NCBI GenBank assembly: GCA_035306725.1
Contig: DATGNN010000402.1
Span: forward strand, 1-14,168
Reading direction: 5' to 3'
Length of the DNA: 14,168 bases
Source: JAAYEB01 sp035306725
GTDB taxonomy: Bacteria > Fibrobacterota > Chitinivibrionia > Chitinivibrionales > Chitinispirillaceae
The notes beneath the pieces were generated by a model. It saw only the letters and a program-made list of their open reading frames with translations, was not told the origin of the DNA and searched no databases. This document shows positions 14,131 to 14,168 of this stretch, piece by piece. Both the position numbers and the translations under genes were made by a program. Each line of letters opens with the position of its first letter. Within the stretch, counting starts at the first letter, position 1.

Positions 14131-14168
14131 AGCTGCTTTTCTTAAGTACAGGTACTGCTCAACATAAC

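Noticed and set aside
1..14168. CRISPR array, rRNA, transposase or replication origin
   Set aside because: I looked for regularly spaced repeats, rRNA signatures, transposase motifs and DnaA-box clusters and saw none.

Overview
The window reads almost entirely on the minus strand and looks like a Gram-negative-type bacterial chromosome of low-to-moderate GC. Core translation genes fill the left two thirds. The right third holds helicases, families of unknown function and gene-poor intergenic DNA. The lineage cannot be fixed from sequence alone. The EF-Tu switch I and the L33 protein in which Glu replaces a Cys recall, from memory, planctomycete or Fibrobacterota/other FCB-PVC proteins. The lipoprotein-like signal on the DUF3465 protein fits a diderm. 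Treat the lineage as low confidence.

Layout on the minus strand, read in the direction of transcription from right to left: a compact UvrD-like helicase (8274-6805); purM and cysS, nearly abutting behind a good promoter (6774-6746); clpP (4102-3512); and a consensus promoter (TTGACA-17-TATATT) driving tRNA-Thr(TGT), tRNA-Tyr(GTA), tRNA-Gly(TCC), tRNA-Thr(GGT) and tuf. These are followed by rpmG, tRNA-Trp(CCA), secE, nusG, rplK and the 5' third of rplA, which is cut by the window edge. The tRNA order Thr-Tyr-Gly-Thr-tuf followed by secE-nusG-rplKA is the classic bacterial arrangement (E. coli thrU-tyrU-glyT-thrT-tufB). It couples supply of EF-Tu and some tRNAs with the L11/L1 ribosomal operon.

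The right third has one plus-strand gene (8428-9516), a two-part protein of unknown function resembling DUF7309/DUF6930. It diverges from the helicase and ends in a long hairpin terminator. Converging on it is a large SNF2 ATPase with a SWIM zinc finger and a second, non-canonical Cys/His cluster (12428-9795). Beyond that lies a DUF3465 exported or lipoprotein gene (13391-12909). The stretches 12429-12908 and 13392-14168 carry no convincing intact gene. They hold hairpins, short inverted repeats and decayed-looking coding segments, probably interspersed repeats or gene remnants.

Most of the window is ordinary housekeeping DNA. I see no clear multi-gene novel system: the three accessory genes are not arranged as an operon. 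The most notable points are an EF-Tu with a rewritten switch I motif, a UvrD-family helicase apparently lacking subdomain 2B, the two zinc-binding clusters of the SNF2 protein, and the structured intergenic blocks at the right.
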